Assembly: GCA_947498785.1 (NCBI GenBank) | Contig: CANMLS010000007.1 | Location: forward strand, 95,561-159,560 | Direction of reading: 5' to 3' | Length of the DNA stretch: 64,000 nt | Origin: an uncultured Aquimarina sp. | Lineage (GTDB): Bacteria > Bacteroidota > Bacteroidia > Flavobacteriales > Flavobacteriaceae | Shown here: positions 18,742-27,138 of the stretch, piece by piece | How the letters are laid out: each line of letters begins with the position of its first letter | Position numbering within the stretch: position 1 is the first letter of the stretch | Position numbers and translations under genes: made by a program | The notes under the pieces: generated by a model | The model's input: only the letters and a program-made list of their open reading frames with translations | What the model was told of the DNA's origin: nothing | The model's database searches: none

Positions 18742-18767
18742 TGTATCACTCATGTTTGAGTGATACA
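18742..18767. repeat. Perfect 11-bp hairpin between convergent genes
   Basis: TGTATCACTCA pairs perfectly with TGAGTGATACA across TGTT. A second small palindrome, CTGTGACACAG, follows. Neither strand has a T run after the stem, so it is not a standard terminator. It lies 51 nt beyond the stop of the CurA-type gene and may protect or end that transcript. Confidence 0.5.
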
Positions 18768-18817
18768 GATTCTGTGACACAGACTGGTTTCTTTCTAATT
18801 CGCTTTTATAACGGCAT

Positions 18818-19822
18818 CTATTCTTCAATAACCTTCAATACTAATTTACCCTTCTTCTTCCCAGAAAACAAGCGCAAAAATGTTTCATGAAAGTTTTCTA
18901 TACCATTATAAATATCTTCTTTGCTTTTTAATTTCCCTTCTGCGATCCACCCTCCAATTTCTGCAGCAGCTTTAGCATAATCTTTGGCATAATCCATTAC
19001 TAATATTCCTTGCATAGTCGCACGATTGACCAATAATGACAAATAATTAGCTGGTCCTTTTATAGCTTCTTTATTATTATATTGCGAAATAGCTCCACAA
19101 ATAATGACACGAGCATTAAGACGTAACCTACTTAAAGCTGCATCCAATATTTCTCCTCCAACATTATCAAAATACACGTCAAGTCCTTTGGGACATTCAC
19201 GTTTTAGTGCTTCGTATATATTCTCTGATTTATAGTCAATAGCACTATCAAACCCTAATTCATCAACAATATATTTACATTTTTCTTCACCTCCTGCGAT
19301 GCCAATAACACGACACCCTTTTATTTTAGCAATCTGTCCAACTACACTTCCGACAGCTCCGGCAGCTCCCGAAATCAAAACAATATCACCTTCTTTAATC
19401 TTACCTGCTTCCAAAATTCCAAAATATGCTGTCATTCCTGGCATCCCTAATGTACTAATATACATTGGTAAAGGAGCTAAATTAGGATCTATAGAGTACC
19501 AATTATCACCATTCGTTATTACATATTGTTGTATACCACCCCAACCAGTCAGATAATCTCCTTCTTTATACTTTGGGTTATTATTTACTTTAATAACTCT
19601 ACCCACAGAACCAGCCCTCATAACATCATCAATTTGTACAGGCTCTATATATGATTTAGTCTCATTCATCCAACCACGCATGGCTGGATCTACTGATATA
19701 TAATATTGCTTAATAAGCACTTCTCCTTCTTTAAGCTTTGGAATAGGATTGAATTGTAATTCCCATGTATCGGAAGCAGGAAGCCCTATAGGGTGCTTCT
19801 TAAATATCAATTGTTTATTCAT
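18818..19822 (-). CDS. NADP-dependent oxidoreductase (MDR, CurA/PTGR type)
   Basis: This 334-residue zinc-free medium-chain reductase probably reduces alpha,beta-unsaturated carbonyls with NADPH, like CurA or the leukotriene B4 12-hydroxydehydrogenase family. The Rossmann motif GAAGAVGSVVGQIAKIKG is at about residues 155-172. The N-terminal SVDPAMRGWMNETKSYIEPV is the family signature. The stretch GLDVYFDNVGGEILDAAL further supports this subfamily. No zinc ligands are present. The start is a clear ATG. A 32-codon remnant lies just upstream on the same strand. Confidence 0.9.
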   Translation of the reverse strand: MNKQLIFKKHPIGLPASDTWELQFNPIPKLKEGEVLIKQYYISVDPAMRGWMNETKSYIEPVQIDDVMRAGSVGRVIKVNNNPKYKEGDYLTGWGGIQQYVITNGDNWYSIDPNLAPLPMYISTLGMPGMTAYFGILEAGKIKEGDIVLISGAAGAVGSVVGQIAKIKGCRVIGIAGGEEKCKYIVDELGFDSAIDYKSENIYEALKRECPKGLDVYFDNVGGEILDAALSRLRLNARVIICGAISQYNNKEAIKGPANYLSLLVNRATMQGILVMDYAKDYAKAAAEIGGWIAEGKLKSKEDIYNGIENFHETFLRLFSGKKKGKLVLKVIEE

Positions 19823-19853
19823 GTTTTTCTTTTGTAGTTAATCGAATATATTT

Positions 19854-19952
19854 TTACAGAGCCCCCCAATCCAATGTTATTATTAGTTCTGCAATAAATT
19901 TTGTATTATCTGATGTCCGCCAAACTGCAGCTTCGACGATTTCTTCTGTCAT
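19854..19952 (-). pseudogene. 32-codon open frame, probable gene remnant
   Basis: The frame reads MTEEIVEAAVWRTSDNTKFI and then AELIITLDWGAL before a stop. It has a more balanced codon use than the surrounding gap and a mature-protein look, but it is too short for a known family. A stop lies a few codons upstream of the ATG. It may be the tail of a decayed gene or a small protein. I do not recognise it. Confidence 0.3.
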
Positions 19953-20001
19953 ACCATTATATTAGAAAACCATATCTTCCTATAGAACTCATCTTGGTTT
20001 T

Positions 20002-20637
20002 TTATAATTTAATCTCTGTTAACCCCTTGTATTGCATAACAATTTCAGGATAGTGCTTTTTCATATTATTAAAAATAAAATCAAGAGGTACGTCTTCAAA
20101 ATGGCCATAATCTTCCAGATATTCCATAAAAATATTTCCTTTGTTATTAAATTCCTGAAACATAGAATCATTTTCTCCATCAAAATCAAGAGGAGCAACA
20201 TTACATTTTCTACATAATGCTTCATTAAAAGCTGGTGATACTTTAAGCCATTTATCATCTAGAAATACATTTACCATTCCGTGTGGTGTTAGCTCATTCG
20301 TCCCAAATTTTTCTATTAATCGTTCTACCCCAATATGGTTTTTTACTTTTGCCAAATGAATTCTAGCTGGTATTTTTACTGCTCGTAAACAAGCTATTAA
20401 AAGAATAGATTTATCCACGCAATGACCTTTTGTTTTTTTTGCAATGTTACTTGCTACATACCCTTCTTTTATAAGGCTTATATAATATGGATCATACCTC
20501 CACTCATCTCTTATTTTAAGATACAACCCAATAGCTTTTTCTTTTGGAGTTATTGTATCTGATATAAACTCTTTGACAAGCTCTTGAATTTCATGAGATT
20601 GATAATCAAAATAATACGTAGTATCTAAATAATCCAT
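20002..20637 (-). CDS. Transglutaminase-like domain protein
   Basis: This is a 211-residue cytoplasmic protein with the papain-like transglutaminase core. The catalytic Cys73 lies in KGHCVDKS and the His119 in LTPHGMVNVF. The third residue of the triad, normally Asp after a W-x-x-x pattern, appears as Ser134 (KWLKVSPAFN). Some bacterial members of this family show the same change. The substrate is unknown, and peptidase or amidase activity is possible. The gene is flanked on both sides by short open frames that look like remnants. Confidence 0.85.
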   Translation of the reverse strand: MDYLDTTYYFDYQSHEIQELVKEFISDTITPKEKAIGLYLKIRDEWRYDPYYISLIKEGYVASNIAKKTKGHCVDKSILLIACLRAVKIPARIHLAKVKNHIGVERLIEKFGTNELTPHGMVNVFLDDKWLKVSPAFNEALCRKCNVAPLDFDGENDSMFQEFNNKGNIFMEYLEDYGHFEDVPLDFIFNNMKKHYPEIVMQYKGLTEIKL

Positions 20638-20690
20638 TTTTCCTTTTTAAACTTAACCTTAGGTTTATAATCCCTAGAAAGTCAATATAG

Positions 20691-20840
20691 TTATTCATCT
20701 ATTTTATTTTTCTGAATTGCTTGTAAAGCTAAATTACAAAGTAACTCAGCTGCCTTATTTAATTTTGCAAATAGATCACCAAGTATAGCTATCTTCAAGT
20801 CTAATATTGCAATTAATACTTCCCTAAATTTCGATAATAT
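20691..20840 (-). pseudogene. 49-codon open frame without a start, probable gene remnant
   Basis: The frame, read on the minus strand from 20840, encodes ILSKFREVLIAILDLKIAIL and then GDLFAKLNKAAELLCNLALQ, ending AIQKNKIDE before the stop. It is clearly amphipathic-helical, has no ATG and follows directly on an in-frame stop. It looks like the C-terminal piece of a lost gene, or a functional piece started from TTG. The family is unknown. Confidence 0.3.
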
Positions 20841-20937
20841 TTAAGAAATTCTAATTAAACCTGTTTAATAAATTACCATGTTATTTATTAGAATATTGGA
20901 ATTTTATTTTTGTAAACTTAAAACCAATCTGTAAAAC

Positions 20938-21513
20938 TTATTCTTTTTTACTTAATCGCTTTCTTATTTTTGAAAGTCCAACGGGTGTTAAGCCAAGATA
21001 AGAGGCTATTAAGTATTGTGGAACTCTTTGAAAAAGTGTTGGACGCTTTTTTAATAACTCTAAGTATCTTTCCTGATTAGAAAGGCTTCTATGTTGATTA
21101 ATACGTTGAAAATTAATTACGAACGTTCTTTGCATTGATAATCGACCAAAACGTTCTAATTGATGTGAGTGATCATATATCTTTTGTTGATCTATTTTTG
21201 AAATGGTATATACCGTAATATCTTCTAACGCCTCTAGATAAGCTACAGAGGGGATTTCTTGTATCAATGCGTATAGATCCGTAAAAAAATAGCCTTCAGT
21301 AAAAAACTCCATGATTCTTGTAGTACCTCCTTCTACTGTATAAAAAGACACACAACCTTCTTTCATAAAATAAAAATCGCTAATATATTGATCAGGTTTT
21401 AATAGAAAAGTGCCTTTTTTAAAAGTCTTCTTTTTAAAAAACCGAAGTCCAAACTCCATATCAGAATCACTTACCTCAGTAAATGATCTTATTTTCTTTT
21501 TTAAGTCTTCCAA
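20938..21513 (-). CDS. Crp/Fnr family transcriptional regulator
   Basis: This is a cyclic-nucleotide-binding-domain regulator of about 191 residues. The N-terminal beta roll contains FKKGTFLLKPDQYISDFYFM and GCVSFYTVEGGTTRIMEFF. The C-terminal winged helix is RVPQYLIASYLGLTPVGLSK. It lacks the Cys cluster of Fnr and the full cAMP-binding arginine/serine motif, as is usual for flavobacterial members, so the ligand is unclear. No ATG fits. I prefer the TTG at 21513, which gives MEDLKKKIRSF; a TTG at 21543 would add ten residues. A -7 element is just upstream. Confidence 0.87.
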   Translation of the reverse strand: MEDLKKKIRSFTEVSDSDMEFGLRFFKKKTFKKGTFLLKPDQYISDFYFMKEGCVSFYTVEGGTTRIMEFFTEGYFFTDLYALIQEIPSVAYLEALEDITVYTISKIDQQKIYDHSHQLERFGRLSMQRTFVINFQRINQHRSLSNQERYLELLKKRPTLFQRVPQYLIASYLGLTPVGLSKIRKRLSKKE

Positions 21514-21559
21514 ATTATTATCGCCTGTGTAATAAAAGAACAATATATAAATTGATTAA

Positions 21560-21567
21560 CAAAAATA
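21560..21567 (-). promoter_or_regulatory. Bacteroidota -7 element of the Crp/Fnr gene (TATTTTTG)
   Basis: On the minus strand the sequence reads TATTTTTG, which matches TAnnTTTG and sits 17-47 nt before the two candidate TTG starts. No -33 TTG lies at the expected distance. Confidence 0.4.
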
Positions 21568-21775
21568 CAGCCTTCTAATCTATATTATAAATCAATCTAA
21601 AAATAATTTTAATAAACTCATTAAAGTATATTTCCTTTTACAAGATTAGTTTTACGGTTTTACCGTAAAAAAAATTTAACAATTGTTCGTAGATTTAGAG
21701 TAACTAATCAAAACTTATTGCACAAACATAGAGAAGGTAATTAAACAACTTACCCTATATAGTGCATACCCTCTT

Positions 21776-23653
21776 ATGGATACACTTAATTTTTATCAAA
21801 TATTAATTTTCCTATTTCAAGGGTTTGTTGTTGCTTTCCTTATTCTTCTTCTGTTTCGGTTACGAACTATGATTGGTTTAGGTATTTTATTTACTTCTCT
21901 AGGATTGTTTCAATTCATACAGGTTTTTCTTGCAAGTACGCTCTATTTTGAAATATCAGATCTTATTGTGGTTTCACCAGGCTCATCTGTTTTATTTTCT
22001 GCCACACTTTTTTCTATATTATTAATTTATATTAAAGAAGATGCTATTACTGCCAGAAAATTGATATACGCCTTAGTTATTGCTAATGCTGTATTATGTT
22101 TTCTTTTACTTTCTTTTAGAATGAATATTGAGGGAGCTAATAATTATAACCCCTTTGATGTTTCTACTGATTTTTTCTATACCAGCGTACTTGTTTTGTT
22201 TATAGGAACTGGTGTGCTTTATCTAGATTCTATATTAATCATTTTTCTATTTGAATATATTTCAAAGCGTATATCAAACTTATTCTTTCGGATATTAATA
22301 ACAATGGTAATAGTTTTAAGTTTTGATGCTATTTTTTTTACTCTAGGATCATTTAGGTTTTTTACAAATATTGAAAAGATCCTATACTCTGGACTCGCTT
22401 CAAAAAATTTCATGGCAATTTTTTATAGTATTATTTTTACGATTTATTTAAAATATTTTGAAAAAGAAGAATATCAAACTAATTATTTAACATTCAAAGA
22501 TATTTTTCATTCCTTGACCTATAAGCAGAAGTTTGAAGTAGCCGAAAAAGCAGTTCGACTTACAGAGAGTAGATACCATACATTAACAAACCTTGTTCCT
22601 GTTGGAATTTTTATGACTCTTGCCGATGGAAAAACTACATTTGTAAATGCAAAATGGTGCGACATCTCGGGAATATCTGAAAAAGATGCTTTGAATGATG
22701 GATGGTTAAATGCTGTACACCCTAAAGATAGAAAAAAATTAAAAAAAGGCTGGTATAAAGCTGCAGGAAAGAGAAAAGCTTCTGATGCTGAATATAGATT
22801 TCTTAGACCAGATGGCTCTGTTACCTGGGTATTAGGGCAAGCGATACCCGAATACAATGGTAAAAATCAAATCATTGGATACGTAGGCACAATAACTGAC
22901 ATTACAGAGATCAAACTATATGAACTCGAATTAAATAGATTAAAAGACAAGGCAGAAGAAAGTGACAGACTTAAATCTGCTTTTTTAGCAAATATGAGTC
23001 ATGAAATCCGTACTCCTATGAATGGTATATTTGGTTTAGCAGAATTATTAAATGAACCTAGATTATCCAGTGATGAACAACAGCTATATTTAGATTTAAT
23101 AAAAGAAAGTGGAGCCCGAATGCTAAATATTATTAGGGATATTATTGATATTTCAAGAATAGAAGCTGGTGAGGTAAAAATGTCTATTATAACTATAAAT
23201 ATTAATGAACAAATTGAACAATTATATACTACTTTTAAACCATTAACGGATAAAAAAGATATTGTTTTATCATTATCCAATGGACTTTCAACAAAAAATG
23301 CAAGTATTAATACTGATAACGAAAAACTTCATACAATTTTGAATAATTTAATGAAGAATGCTCTAAAATATACCAGTCAAGGTGGTATTGAATTAGGATA
23401 TCAAAAAGAAGATAATAATTTACTTTTTTATGTAAAAGATACGGGTATTGGAATTGCAAAAGACCGTCAGAAAGCAATTTTTGATCGATTCGTTCAAGCA
23501 GATATCGAAGATCGATATGCTCTAGAAGGTGCTGGTATAGGATTATCAATCGCCAAAGCTTATGTAGAAATGTTAGATGGTAAAATTTGGCTAGAAAGTA
23601 AAAAAGGCATGGGTTCTACATTTTACTTCACTATCCCTTTTTCAAAAAACTAA
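21776..23653 (+). CDS. PAS-domain membrane sensor histidine kinase
   Basis: This 625-residue sensor kinase has about seven N-terminal membrane helices (residues 8-225), then a PAS domain with PAC motif (about residues 260-385, including GIFMTLADGKTTFVNAKWCD). The HisKA domain carries the phospho-acceptor His409 in SHEIRTPMNG. The HATPase domain has the N box (LNNLMKNALKYT), G1 (VKDTGIGIAKD) and G2 (GAGIGLSIAKAYVEM). No receiver domain is fused, and no response-regulator gene is adjacent, so its partner is elsewhere. The signal sensed is unknown. The N-terminal membrane region resembles those of other integral-membrane sensors with a GSSVLFSATLF segment. Confidence 0.92.
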   Translation: MDTLNFYQILIFLFQGFVVAFLILLLFRLRTMIGLGILFTSLGLFQFIQVFLASTLYFEISDLIVVSPGSSVLFSATLFSILLIYIKEDAITARKLIYALVIANAVLCFLLLSFRMNIEGANNYNPFDVSTDFFYTSVLVLFIGTGVLYLDSILIIFLFEYISKRISNLFFRILITMVIVLSFDAIFFTLGSFRFFTNIEKILYSGLASKNFMAIFYSIIFTIYLKYFEKEEYQTNYLTFKDIFHSLTYKQKFEVAEKAVRLTESRYHTLTNLVPVGIFMTLADGKTTFVNAKWCDISGISEKDALNDGWLNAVHPKDRKKLKKGWYKAAGKRKASDAEYRFLRPDGSVTWVLGQAIPEYNGKNQIIGYVGTITDITEIKLYELELNRLKDKAEESDRLKSAFLANMSHEIRTPMNGIFGLAELLNEPRLSSDEQQLYLDLIKESGARMLNIIRDIIDISRIEAGEVKMSIITININEQIEQLYTTFKPLTDKKDIVLSLSNGLSTKNASINTDNEKLHTILNNLMKNALKYTSQGGIELGYQKEDNNLLFYVKDTGIGIAKDRQKAIFDRFVQADIEDRYALEGAGIGLSIAKAYVEMLDGKIWLESKKGMGSTFYFTIPFSKN

Positions 23654-23794
23654 ATCTATTCTACAAAATCATATGTTGTAAAGTAAATAATGAACTAGTG
23701 AATTAAAAAGTAAAGTTATAATATAGATTTCTTCTATAGAACTGGTCTTTAAAACAAATTAACATAGAACATATTCAGAATCTAGATATGTAAA

Positions 23795-23842
23795 AACAAC
23801 ACACCCCTTTTTTAAATGATATAAGAAAAGGGATGTATTGTT
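23795..23842. terminator. Imperfect hairpin between convergent genes, likely terminator
   Basis: AACAA-C-ACA-C-CCCTTTT pairs with AAAAGGG-A-TGT-A-TTGTT with two mismatches. T-rich and A-rich flanks on the two sides let it serve both the histidine kinase gene (+) and murA (-). Confidence 0.6.
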
Positions 23843-23866
23843 TATTATCTTTTGAACAATACTTTA

Positions 23867-25180
23867 TTATTCTATTCGGGTTATTTTTGCACCAATTGCT
23901 CTTAAACGTTCATCAATATCCTCATACCCCCTATCTATTTGTTCAATATTATGAATTATAGATGTTCCTTTTGCACTTAATGCTGCTATCAACAAAGAAA
24001 TTCCAGCTCTAATATCTGGAGATACCATGGTTGTGGCTTTTAGTGTAGATTTAAAATCATGACCAATAATTGTCGCTCTGTGAGGATCACATAAAATAAT
24101 TTTTGCACCCATGTCAATTAACTTATCTACAAAGAACAAACGACTTTCAAACATTTTTTGATGTACCATTACTTCTCCTCTAGCTTGTGTAGCTATTACC
24201 AATACAATACTCAATAGATCAGGAGTAAATCCAGGCCATGGTGCATCGGCTATAGTCATAAAAGATCCATCAATATAACTTTCTATTTGATACCCATCAT
24301 TGTGTGCAGGAATATAAATATCATCTCCTTTACGTTCTAAAGTAATCCCCAATTTTCTAAATGTATTTGGTATCAATCCAAGATTATCCCAACTTACACT
24401 TTTAATCGTGATCTCACTTTTGGTCATTGCCGCTAATCCTATCCAAGATCCTATTTCAATCATATCAGGTAATATTCTATGATTGCATCCAATCATTTCG
24501 GTAACACCATCTATGGTCAATAAATTAGAACCTACTCCTCCTATTTTTGCTCCCATGCTATTCAGCATCTTACATAATTGTTGTAAGTAAGGTTCACAAG
24601 CAGCATTATAAATTGTCGTAGTTCCTTTTGCAAGAACAGCTGCCATGACAATATTCGCTGTACCAGTAACAGAAGCCTCGTCTAATAACATATAGGTCCC
24701 TGTTAAACCTTCTGGTGCCTCAACACCATAAAACCGTTCTTCTTTATTATATCTAAATTCTGCTCCTAGGTTAATAAATCCTTCAAAATGAGTATCTAAG
24801 CGTCTTCTTCCTATTTTATCGCCACCTGGTCGGGGAATATAGCCTTTACCAAATCTAGCTAATAAGGGACCAACAATCATAATAGACCCTCGCAACCCAC
24901 TTCCTTCTTTTTTAAATTGTTCACTCTCGAGGTATTCGAGTTTGAGTTCATCGCTTTTAAATGAATATTCTCCTTTTCCTAGTTTATTTATTTTTACCCC
25001 AAGATTTCTTAGAATCTCAATAAGTTTATTAACATCTCTAATATCAGGTATATTAGAAATTATAACTTCCTCTGGAGTTAATAATACTGCACAAAGAATC
25101 TGTAAGGCTTCATTTTTAGCTCCTTGAGGTGTAATTTCTCCTTTGAGCTGATGACCTCCTTCGATCTGAAAAGTCCCCAT
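23867..25180 (-). CDS. murA: UDP-N-acetylglucosamine 1-carboxyvinyltransferase (MurA), Asp variant
   Basis: This enzyme transfers enolpyruvate from phosphoenolpyruvate to UDP-GlcNAc, the first committed step of peptidoglycan synthesis. The 437-residue protein has the EPT fold. Lys22 in QGAKNEAL is the PEP-binding lysine. In the flexible loop the sequence is RPGGDKIGRRRLDTHF, so residue 121, which is Cys115 in the E. coli enzyme, is Asp. This change is known to keep activity but prevent covalent attack by fosfomycin, as in Mycobacterium and Chlamydia. It lies 44 nt after the DUF4290 gene, probably in one operon. Confidence 0.95.
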   Translation of the reverse strand: MGTFQIEGGHQLKGEITPQGAKNEALQILCAVLLTPEEVIISNIPDIRDVNKLIEILRNLGVKINKLGKGEYSFKSDELKLEYLESEQFKKEGSGLRGSIMIVGPLLARFGKGYIPRPGGDKIGRRRLDTHFEGFINLGAEFRYNKEERFYGVEAPEGLTGTYMLLDEASVTGTANIVMAAVLAKGTTTIYNAACEPYLQQLCKMLNSMGAKIGGVGSNLLTIDGVTEMIGCNHRILPDMIEIGSWIGLAAMTKSEITIKSVSWDNLGLIPNTFRKLGITLERKGDDIYIPAHNDGYQIESYIDGSFMTIADAPWPGFTPDLLSIVLVIATQARGEVMVHQKMFESRLFFVDKLIDMGAKIILCDPHRATIIGHDFKSTLKATTMVSPDIRAGISLLIAALSAKGTSIIHNIEQIDRGYEDIDERLRAIGAKITRIE

Positions 25181-25224
25181 GTAATTGTAATAATTAGTGG
25201 TTAATAATTGGTAGTTGGTAAATT

Positions 25225-25875
25225 TTAGTAGCGTTTTTTTCCGCGATTATTGCCTCTATAATTCTTTTTTCCGCCACTATTAGTATTATGCTTTTTCTTT
25301 TTACCTCTTAAAAGGTGAGATGAATCTGTTAAATCCTCATTACTTCCTTTTAAATTAATTTCACCCCCACTTAACTCATAAAGATGATTAAAAATTGCAC
25401 TATCTTCAACAGTATCTTTATTCCAGTTTAAATAGCATTTTTTCATGTGATTTGCAATAGTTAAAGTAAGAGCATTTTTTAAATCTCCATCCTCCCAACT
25501 ATTAGCAACATCGATCATTCTTTTAATATTATTTCCATAAAAGCGATATTTAGGGAAATTTTGAGGATATTTAAGAGGTTCTGGCCTCTCTTGTAATTTT
25601 TCCTTTGTTAATACAGGAAAAGAAGTATCAACATCAAGTTTAAAATCACTTATTATAAATAATTGATCCCATAATTTATGTTGAAAATCTGGCACATCCC
25701 TAAGGTGCGGTTGCAAATTTCCCATCACCGCTATAATAGATCTAGCAACCTTATTACGTTCTTCTCTATCCTCGATAGCAATTGCATGGTTTATCATTTT
25801 TTGTAAATGACGACCATATTCTGGGATAATGAGCTTTTCACGCTCAGTGTTATATTCTAAAGTGTTAATATTCAT
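25225..25875 (-). CDS. DUF4290 domain protein
   Basis: This 216-residue soluble protein is specific to Bacteroidota. The core runs from MNINTLEYNTEREKLIIPEY to about residue 175, with PQNFPKYRFYGNNIKRMIDV as a conserved region. The C-terminal 35 residues are a basic, disordered Lys/Asn/Gly tail (GKKNYRGNNRGKKRY), which suggests nucleic-acid contact. The function is unknown. I chose the ATG at 25875 over an upstream start at 25911 because the family begins at MNINTLEYN. It pairs with murA downstream. Confidence 0.85.
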   Translation of the reverse strand: MNINTLEYNTEREKLIIPEYGRHLQKMINHAIAIEDREERNKVARSIIAVMGNLQPHLRDVPDFQHKLWDQLFIISDFKLDVDTSFPVLTKEKLQERPEPLKYPQNFPKYRFYGNNIKRMIDVANSWEDGDLKNALTLTIANHMKKCYLNWNKDTVEDSAIFNHLYELSGGEINLKGSNEDLTDSSHLLRGKKKKHNTNSGGKKNYRGNNRGKKRY

Positions 25876-26159
25876 AAAATGTATGTAAATATTGTGTTGA
25901 AATAATTTCAAAAATCAATATGCATAAGTGACATCATCTAGATTTCTTGAAGAGTAATTATATGCTGTAGACATATAAACTTCTATTTGACAATTGATTA
26001 TTTTATAAACTATTCTATATTTTGTTCCGCAAAATACTAAAATAAAACAAGTAAGCTATAGTCAACACTAAATTTATTTGATGATTACATATACTATAAT
26101 CTACTTTTAGATTTTTTATCTCCTTTTCAATTTAAACTTAATTGAAAAAGTATATTTTT

Positions 26160-26444
26160 TTATAGTGAAATCACACCTTCTACTTTAACAGCTACTTCTT
26201 TATACTTTATGATCACCTGATCTGGGTTTTTCATTCTTACATTAATCGACACACTTGTATATTTTCCATTTTTGGACTGCTTCGTAGTAATTACCGCTCC
26301 AAGGTTATCAAAAATAGTTTCTATTTGTTCTATTTTCGTAGCGTTAGTCGGTACAATAAACTTATATAAATATGCAGTAGGCCAGAGTGTAGTATCTGCT
26401 AATTGTATCTTTAATTTTTTGTAAAATTCTTCTTGATCTTTCAT
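26160..26444 (-). CDS. DUF493 (YbeD-like) protein
   Basis: This 94-residue alpha/beta protein has the ferredoxin-like fold of YbeD. It opens MKDQEEFYKKLKIQLADTTL and contains YLYKFIVPTNATKIEQIETI and YTSVSINVRMKNPDQVIIKY, as in the family. The function is unknown; in E. coli it may act as an allosteric partner or regulator of lipoate metabolism. I chose the ATG at 26444 rather than a TTG at 26462. The -7 element at 26472-26479 would put the transcription start very close to 26462, leaving a usable leader only for the ATG. Confidence 0.87.
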   Translation of the reverse strand: MKDQEEFYKKLKIQLADTTLWPTAYLYKFIVPTNATKIEQIETIFDNLGAVITTKQSKNGKYTSVSINVRMKNPDQVIIKYKEVAVKVEGVISL

Positions 26445-26471
26445 ATGCTCCTTAAAATGCAAAATTCACGC

Positions 26472-26479
26472 CAAAGATA
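26472..26479 (-). promoter_or_regulatory. Bacteroidota -7 element of the DUF493 gene (TATCTTTG)
   Basis: The minus strand reads TATCTTTG, an exact TAnnTTTG match, 27 nt before the ATG at 26444. This shows that the DUF493 gene need not depend on the molybdenum operon upstream. Confidence 0.5.
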
Positions 26480-26520
26480 CAGTTTATAGTACATAAAATG
26501 AATACACTTTTATATCATTT

Positions 26521-27138
26521 TCATGAAGGAAATTCACTTTTAAACAAGGTTATATATTCTTCACGAGTATCAATATCATATCCTTTATCAGAGGAAGAAA
26601 TAGTTTGTACACTATCAAGATATTTTTTGATAATATATCTCGCTCCAAAATCTTCTTTTAACTTTAGTAATTCTTTGAAATATTGTTCTGGAATAATTGC
26701 TGGTACCCCTATTACTCCATCTTGATCTGTTGCAATAATCATATCAGGGTTATGATTAAATCCTACTATTAATCTATTAAGATGTTGCTCATCGAGTAAA
26801 GGTTGATCAACTAATGAAATTAAAACTGCTGAATACGGTAAAATATCTTTCTGAAGAGTTTCTATTCCAAGACGAATAGAGCTTCCCATACCGCGTTTCC
26901 AAGTTTCATTTTTAAGTACAGTTATAGAAAAGTATTTAACTTTTGGATAAATTACATCATAATGTGCTCCTAAAACAACGTATGTCTTTACATCTTTTAA
27001 CATCATTCCTTGTTGTATAGCATGCCCAATTAGTGTAGTTTCTCCCCAAGGTAATAATTGTTTTGGCTCACCCATTCTGCTAGAAGAACCCGCTGCAAGG
27101 ATAACGTGTGCGATTTTAGGTTTGAGTGGAGGTGACAT
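26521..27138 (-). CDS. MobA-like NTP transferase (molybdenum cofactor cytidylyl/guanylyltransferase)
   Basis: This 205-residue nucleotidyltransferase probably adds CMP (MocA) or GMP to molybdopterin for the neighbouring oxidoreductase. The N-terminal nucleotide-binding motif is HVILAAGSSSRMGEPKQLLPW (residues 11-31, followed by GETTLIG), and VLISLVDQPLLD holds the metal-binding Asp. The length and the place after XdhC fit MocA of the xanthine dehydrogenase type. The gene overlaps xdhC by 23 nt, indicating translational coupling. Confidence 0.86.
   Translation of the reverse strand: MSPPLKPKIAHVILAAGSSSRMGEPKQLLPWGETTLIGHAIQQGMMLKDVKTYVVLGAHYDVIYPKVKYFSITVLKNETWKRGMGSSIRLGIETLQKDILPYSAVLISLVDQPLLDEQHLNRLIVGFNHNPDMIIATDQDGVIGVPAIIPEQYFKELLKLKEDFGARYIIKKYLDSVQTISSSDKGYDIDTREEYITLFKSEFPS

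Noticed and set aside
26445..26462. Upstream TTG start of the DUF493 gene
   Set aside because: It would lie within a few bases of the transcription start predicted from the -7 element, while the ATG at 26444 fits the family.
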